This document shows positions 61,020 to 64,000 of a stretch of 64,000 nucleotides of DNA, piece after piece (position 1 is the stretch's first letter; every line of letters starts with the position of its first letter). The position numbers and the translations under genes are program-made. The notes beneath the pieces are model-generated. The model ran no database searches. It saw only the letters and a program-made list of their open reading frames with translations, and was not told the origin of the DNA. Origin of the DNA: Halobellus rarus (GTDB lineage Archaea; Halobacteriota; Halobacteria; Halobacteriales; Haloferacaceae); contig NZ_JANHDI010000016.1 of the NCBI RefSeq assembly GCF_024494595.1, positions 29,571 to 93,570 on the forward strand, given 5' to 3'.

Positions 61020-62396
61020 ATGTCAGGGGACTACGATCATCCGAACCACCCGAGTGTAGACCAATCCGACAGAACCCTCCCGCGGAACCTCCGACAGACG
61101 GGGGATCCGGGGATTCAGATGCTTGTCTCGACCCGCGTCCGAAAGTCTCCCTTCTTCCATAAGTCGTTCAACGAGGAGGGCGCGTGGCGGTGTTCGGTGT
61201 ACAACCGCATCTACCACCCGCGCGGTCTCGTCGAGCCGGAAGACGGCGGCGCGATGGCCGAGTACGAGGCGCTGACTAACACGGTGACGCTGTGGGACGT
61301 CGCCGTCGAGCGCCAGATCCGCGTGAAGGGACCCGACGCGGAGGCGCTGACCGACTACGTCATCACGCGCGACGCGACCGAGATCGAGACGATGAAGGGC
61401 AAGTACGTCATCCTCTGCAACGAGGACGGCGGCATCCTCAACGACCCGATCCTCCTGCGCGTCGAGGACGACGAGTTCTGGTTCTCCATCTCGGACTCGA
61501 CACTGATGCAGTGGCTGCAGGGCGTCAACGTCGGGATGGACTTCGACGTCGAGATCGACGAGATCGACGTCGCCCCGATGCAGATCCAGGGCCCGCGCTC
61601 CGAGGACGTGATGGTGGAAGTCGTCGGCGAGGAAGTGTCCGACATTCCGTACTACGGCCTGATGGAGGCCGAAATCAACGGCGCAGAGGTTCTCGTGAGC
61701 CAGACCGGCTTCTCCGGCGAGAAAGGATTCGAGATCTACGTCCAGGACGCGATGGAAAACGCCGAGCGCGTCTGGGACCCGGTGCTCGACACGGTCAAGG
61801 ACCACGGCGGTCGACAGATCGCCCCCGGTCACCACCGCCGCATCGCCGCGGGGATCCTCTCGTGGGGCCAGGACATGGACCACGAGACCTCGCCGTTCCA
61901 GGTCAACCTGGGCTATCAGGTTCCCGACGACAAGGAGGGCGACTACATCGGCAAGGAGGAACTCGAACGCCAGAAGGAGCTCATCGAGGGCGGCGAGTAC
62001 CCGTTCAACCTCAAACTCGTGGGCCTGAAGATGGCCGGCGAACCGATCCGCGATTACGCCTCGGACTTCTGGCTCATCTCCGATCCGGAGACGGGCGAGG
62101 AGTGCGGCTACATGACGTCGCCGTGGTGGAACCCGGACCTGGAGACGAACATCGGCCTCGGCTTCGTCCCGGCGGACAAACTGCAGGACGCCGCACAGGC
62201 GACCCTCGACGACGAGATCTACGAGGACGATCTGGACCTGGAGTTCCAGGTGCACCTCCCCGACGAGTACGCCGAAGAGGAGGGCGAACCCGTGTTCGCG
62301 ACGGTCGCGGAAGTGCCGTTCAAGGAATCGGTCAACCCGAGCGCCCGCGAACAGGCGAAGCTCGGCGCGAAGAAGGAAGCCCAGCAGAACGACTGA
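61020..62396 (+). CDS. DmdA-like folate-dependent demethylase (GcvT/aminomethyltransferase family)
   Basis: The 458-residue protein is a glycine-cleavage T-protein relative. Residues about 55-200 match the DMSP demethylase DmdA best: WRCSVYNRIYHP, VTLWDVAVERQIRVKGPDAE, GGILNDPILLRV, FWFSISDSTLMQWLQG, DFDVEIDEIDVAPMQIQGPR. GFSGEKGFEIYVQDAME (about 235-252) and RIAAGILSWGQDMDHETSPF (about 278-298) complete the folate-binding domain. A C-terminal barrel (about 365-440) follows. DmdA moves a methyl from dimethylsulfoniopropionate to tetrahydrofolate; other family members act on sarcosine, glycine betaine relatives or methoxyaromatics. The methanethiol oxidase gene nearby favours a sulfur substrate. 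Confidence 0.78.
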   Translation: MSGDYDHPNHPSVDQSDRTLPRNLRQTGDPGIQMLVSTRVRKSPFFHKSFNEEGAWRCSVYNRIYHPRGLVEPEDGGAMAEYEALTNTVTLWDVAVERQIRVKGPDAEALTDYVITRDATEIETMKGKYVILCNEDGGILNDPILLRVEDDEFWFSISDSTLMQWLQGVNVGMDFDVEIDEIDVAPMQIQGPRSEDVMVEVVGEEVSDIPYYGLMEAEINGAEVLVSQTGFSGEKGFEIYVQDAMENAERVWDPVLDTVKDHGGRQIAPGHHRRIAAGILSWGQDMDHETSPFQVNLGYQVPDDKEGDYIGKEELERQKELIEGGEYPFNLKLVGLKMAGEPIRDYASDFWLISDPETGEECGYMTSPWWNPDLETNIGLGFVPADKLQDAAQATLDDEIYEDDLDLEFQVHLPDEYAEEEGEPVFATVAEVPFKESVNPSAREQAKLGAKKEAQQND

Positions 62397-62400
62397 TACT

Positions 62401-62434
62401 GTCGGCGTCGCCGACCGACCCTTTTATTTTTATC
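62401..62434 (+). terminator. Hairpin plus T-rich run
   Basis: GTCGGC-GTC-GCCGAC at 62401-62415 is a perfect six-base-pair hairpin, followed by CTTTTATTTTTAT at 62421-62433, right after the demethylase stop. It is a good termination site for that gene. Confidence 0.6.
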
Positions 62435-62529
62435 GCCGCAACTGGATCGACAGGGCCCGCCAGCGACGGCCGAGCGTCCGATCCGTGAGAACGGCGGCGA
62501 GGGTATCGTCGCCGGGTTGATCAGCGGCC

Positions 62530-63348
62530 CTATCCGGTGAGCGTCACCGGACGGTCCGCCGAGAGCATCACGTCCTCGGCGATGCTGCCGAGGATCGCCT
62601 TCTGGACGCCCGAGCGCCTTCGACCGCCCATCACGATCCCGTCGACGCCTCGGTCGTCGGCCGCCGCCAGGATCTTTCGAGTCACCTCTCCCCCCACGGC
62701 GACGCGCTCGACGGCGAGTCCCCGCTCTTCGAGCCGATCAGCCACTGCCACCGCCGCGCCGATCTCCTCGAAGTCGTGCGGCGGCGCGCCGGCGTAGTCC
62801 TGGTGGGGGAACACGTACAGTACCGTCACGGCGACGTTCTCTGCAGCGTTCGGGAGGCTCGCGGCGTAAGCGGCCTGTTGGCGCGCCCGCTCGACGCTGC
62901 GATCGACCGGGAGCAACAACTCCCTTGAGCCGTCGTCGATCACCATCTCGGTCCCGGTGATCGTGACGGGCCTATCCGTCGAGACGAAGACCTCGCGGAC
63001 GGTGCTACCCAGCAGGATCGGGACCACCCCGGAACGCTTCCGGCCGCCCATCACGATCTCGTCGCAGTCGATGTCGTCGGCGATCCTGACGATTTCGGCC
63101 GCGACGCCGCCGTCGCCGACGCTTCGGTCGACGGCGATCCCGTGCGATTCGAGGTGCTCCGCGGCACCCACCGCCGCATCGAACTCCTCGAATTCGACGT
63201 CGTCTACGGTGTCGAGGCTGCTCGGCGGGACGACTGTCAGCACCGTCACCTCGACGTCGGACTCGGCGTCCGGGAGACTCGCGGCGTACCGTGCCTGGTT
63301 GAGCGCTCGGTTCTCGTCGTCGTCGACGGGGAGGAGTACCTGGTACAT
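62530..63348 (-). CDS. Tandem universal stress protein (two UspA domains)
   Basis: The 272-residue protein is a fusion of two UspA domains, about 1-137 and 138-272. Each starts with a strand such as VLLPVDDDENRALNQA or LLLPVDRSVERARQQA and ends with an ATP-binding loop (VMGGRKRSGVVPILLGS and VMGGRRRSGVQKAILGS). Universal stress proteins bind ATP and help cells survive stress. Tandem forms are usual in haloarchaea. It is independent of the genes at both sides. Confidence 0.9.
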   Translation of the reverse strand: MYQVLLPVDDDENRALNQARYAASLPDAESDVEVTVLTVVPPSSLDTVDDVEFEEFDAAVGAAEHLESHGIAVDRSVGDGGVAAEIVRIADDIDCDEIVMGGRKRSGVVPILLGSTVREVFVSTDRPVTITGTEMVIDDGSRELLLPVDRSVERARQQAAYAASLPNAAENVAVTVLYVFPHQDYAGAPPHDFEEIGAAVAVADRLEERGLAVERVAVGGEVTRKILAAADDRGVDGIVMGGRRRSGVQKAILGSIAEDVMLSADRPVTLTG

Positions 63349-63433
63349 ACCGTATGAATGTTTGTCGTAGTTACAATTATAACCAGGTCATCGTTCTTGC
63401 CTGACAGGAAAGAGGGAGGACCGTCAGACGACC

Positions 63434-64000
63434 TCAAGCGTACAGCGGATACTCGTCGGTGAGTTCGTCGACACGCGAAGCGACCGCCGACCGCGTCTCC
63501 TCGCTCTCGGGGTCGTCGATGACACGCGCGACGAGGTCGGCGACCTCCCGACACGTCGATTCGGTGAACCCGCGCGTCGTAACGCCGGGCGTGCCGATCC
63601 GGACGCCGCTGGGGTCGAACGCCGAGCGCGTCTCGCCGGGGACCGTGTTCGCGTTCAGGACGACCCCGACGGACTCCAGGGCCGACTCGACCGTCTTGCC
63701 GGTCGTATCCGGGTGCGACGGACGGAGGTCCACGAGGAGGAGGTGATTGTCCGTCCCGCCCGAAACCAGCCTGAAGCCGTGCTCCTGCAACCGCTCGCCG
63801 AGCGCCTGCGCGTTTTTGACGGTCTGTTCGGCGTAGGCGTCGAACTCAGCGGAGAGCGCCTCGCCGAACCCGACGGCCTTCCCCGCGATGTTGTGCATCA
63901 GTGGGCCGCCCTGTGCACCCGGGAAGACGGCTTTGTCGATGGCGTCGGCGTACTCGGCGTCGCACATAATGATCCCCCCGCGGCCCGCGCGAATCGTCTT
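63434..64000 (-). CDS. glyA: Serine hydroxymethyltransferase, C-terminal part (5' end outside window)
   Basis: The frame reads from the right edge (KTIRAGRGGIIMC) through DKAVFPGAQGGPLMHNIAGK, VSGGTDNHLLLVDLRPSH, GVVLNANTVPGETRSAFDPS, GVRIGTPGVTTRGF and ends at 63434, 188 codons in the window. These are standard GlyA segments. The enzyme splits serine to glycine and passes the C1 unit to tetrahydrofolate or a pterin. Its PLP lysine lies outside the window. The link of this gene to the C1 pool gives context to the demethylase about 1 kb away, though the two are on opposite strands. Confidence 0.93.
   Translation of the reverse strand, partial: KTIRAGRGGIIMCDAEYADAIDKAVFPGAQGGPLMHNIAGKAVGFGEALSAEFDAYAEQTVKNAQALGERLQEHGFRLVSGGTDNHLLLVDLRPSHPDTTGKTVESALESVGVVLNANTVPGETRSAFDPSGVRIGTPGVTTRGFTESTCREVADLVARVIDDPESEETRSAVASRVDELTDEYPLYA

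Noticed and set aside
1..64000. CRISPR arrays, tRNA and rRNA genes
   Set aside because: I saw no regularly spaced repeats and no cloverleaf-like or rRNA-like sequence; reading by eye could miss an intron-containing tRNA.

Overview
This window reads as chromosomal DNA of a halophilic archaeon (class Halobacteria). The evidence is the high GC content, strongly acidic proteins, twin-arginine lipoproteins with Asp/Glu/Thr-rich linkers, TATA boxes about 26-30 bases before start codons with almost no leader, bacterio-opsin-activator (HTH_10) regulators, and many small families known mainly from haloarchaea (DUF5789, DUF7130, DUF7344, DUF2270, PRC-barrel). I saw no rRNA, tRNA or CRISPR array.

1-22 kb is an accessory and partly decaying region. 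It holds an unknown membrane protein cut by the left edge, a GNAT enzyme with a zinc ribbon, small DUF proteins, two FxLYD lipoproteins, a PrsW-type protease, a BrkB-family protein and a DUF1328 peptide. An acetolactate-synthase-like/aldehyde dehydrogenase operon follows. Then come two copies of a DUF4177 plus membrane-protein gene pair on either side of an exported GH68 levansucrase, and a DUF2270/lipid-kinase operon. Broken genes lie between these: an ion-channel remnant and a glutamate-cysteine ligase remnant, each with one frameshift, an IS6-type transposase remnant, and a MITE-like inverted repeat.

22-40 kb is a carbohydrate catabolic island. It has a complete sugar ABC transporter (binding protein, two permeases, ATPase), a rhamnulokinase-like FGGY kinase with a fuculose-phosphate-type aldolase, a galactonate dehydratase (DgoD), three zinc alcohol/polyol dehydrogenases, an SDR dehydrogenase, two PfkB kinases, a class I aldolase, and an IclR regulator. 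The enzymes suggest polyol or aldonate oxidation followed by ketose phosphorylation and aldol cleavage. No aldose isomerase is visible.

40-52 kb contains what I think is the most unusual locus: an 835-residue tubulin/FtsZ-like GTPase with two membrane proteins just upstream. Around it are a DUF457-type membrane hydrolase, a class V PLP enzyme, a thioredoxin-type arsenate reductase, a DUF4397 remnant, an aldo/keto reductase, and a pentapeptide-repeat protein joined to a channel-like membrane domain.

52-64 kb looks like a C1/sulfur module. It has a TAXI-type TRAP transporter (binding protein, DUF1850, fused permease), an HTH_10 regulator, a methanethiol oxidase (SBP56 family) directly coupled to a 2Fe-2S ferredoxin, a MOSC protein, and a folate-dependent demethylase resembling the DMSP demethylase DmdA. 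A tandem universal stress protein and serine hydroxymethyltransferase (cut by the right edge) follow. Together these could take up a methylated sulfur compound, move a methyl group to the folate/pterin pool, and oxidise methanethiol. That pathway is an inference from the gene set.
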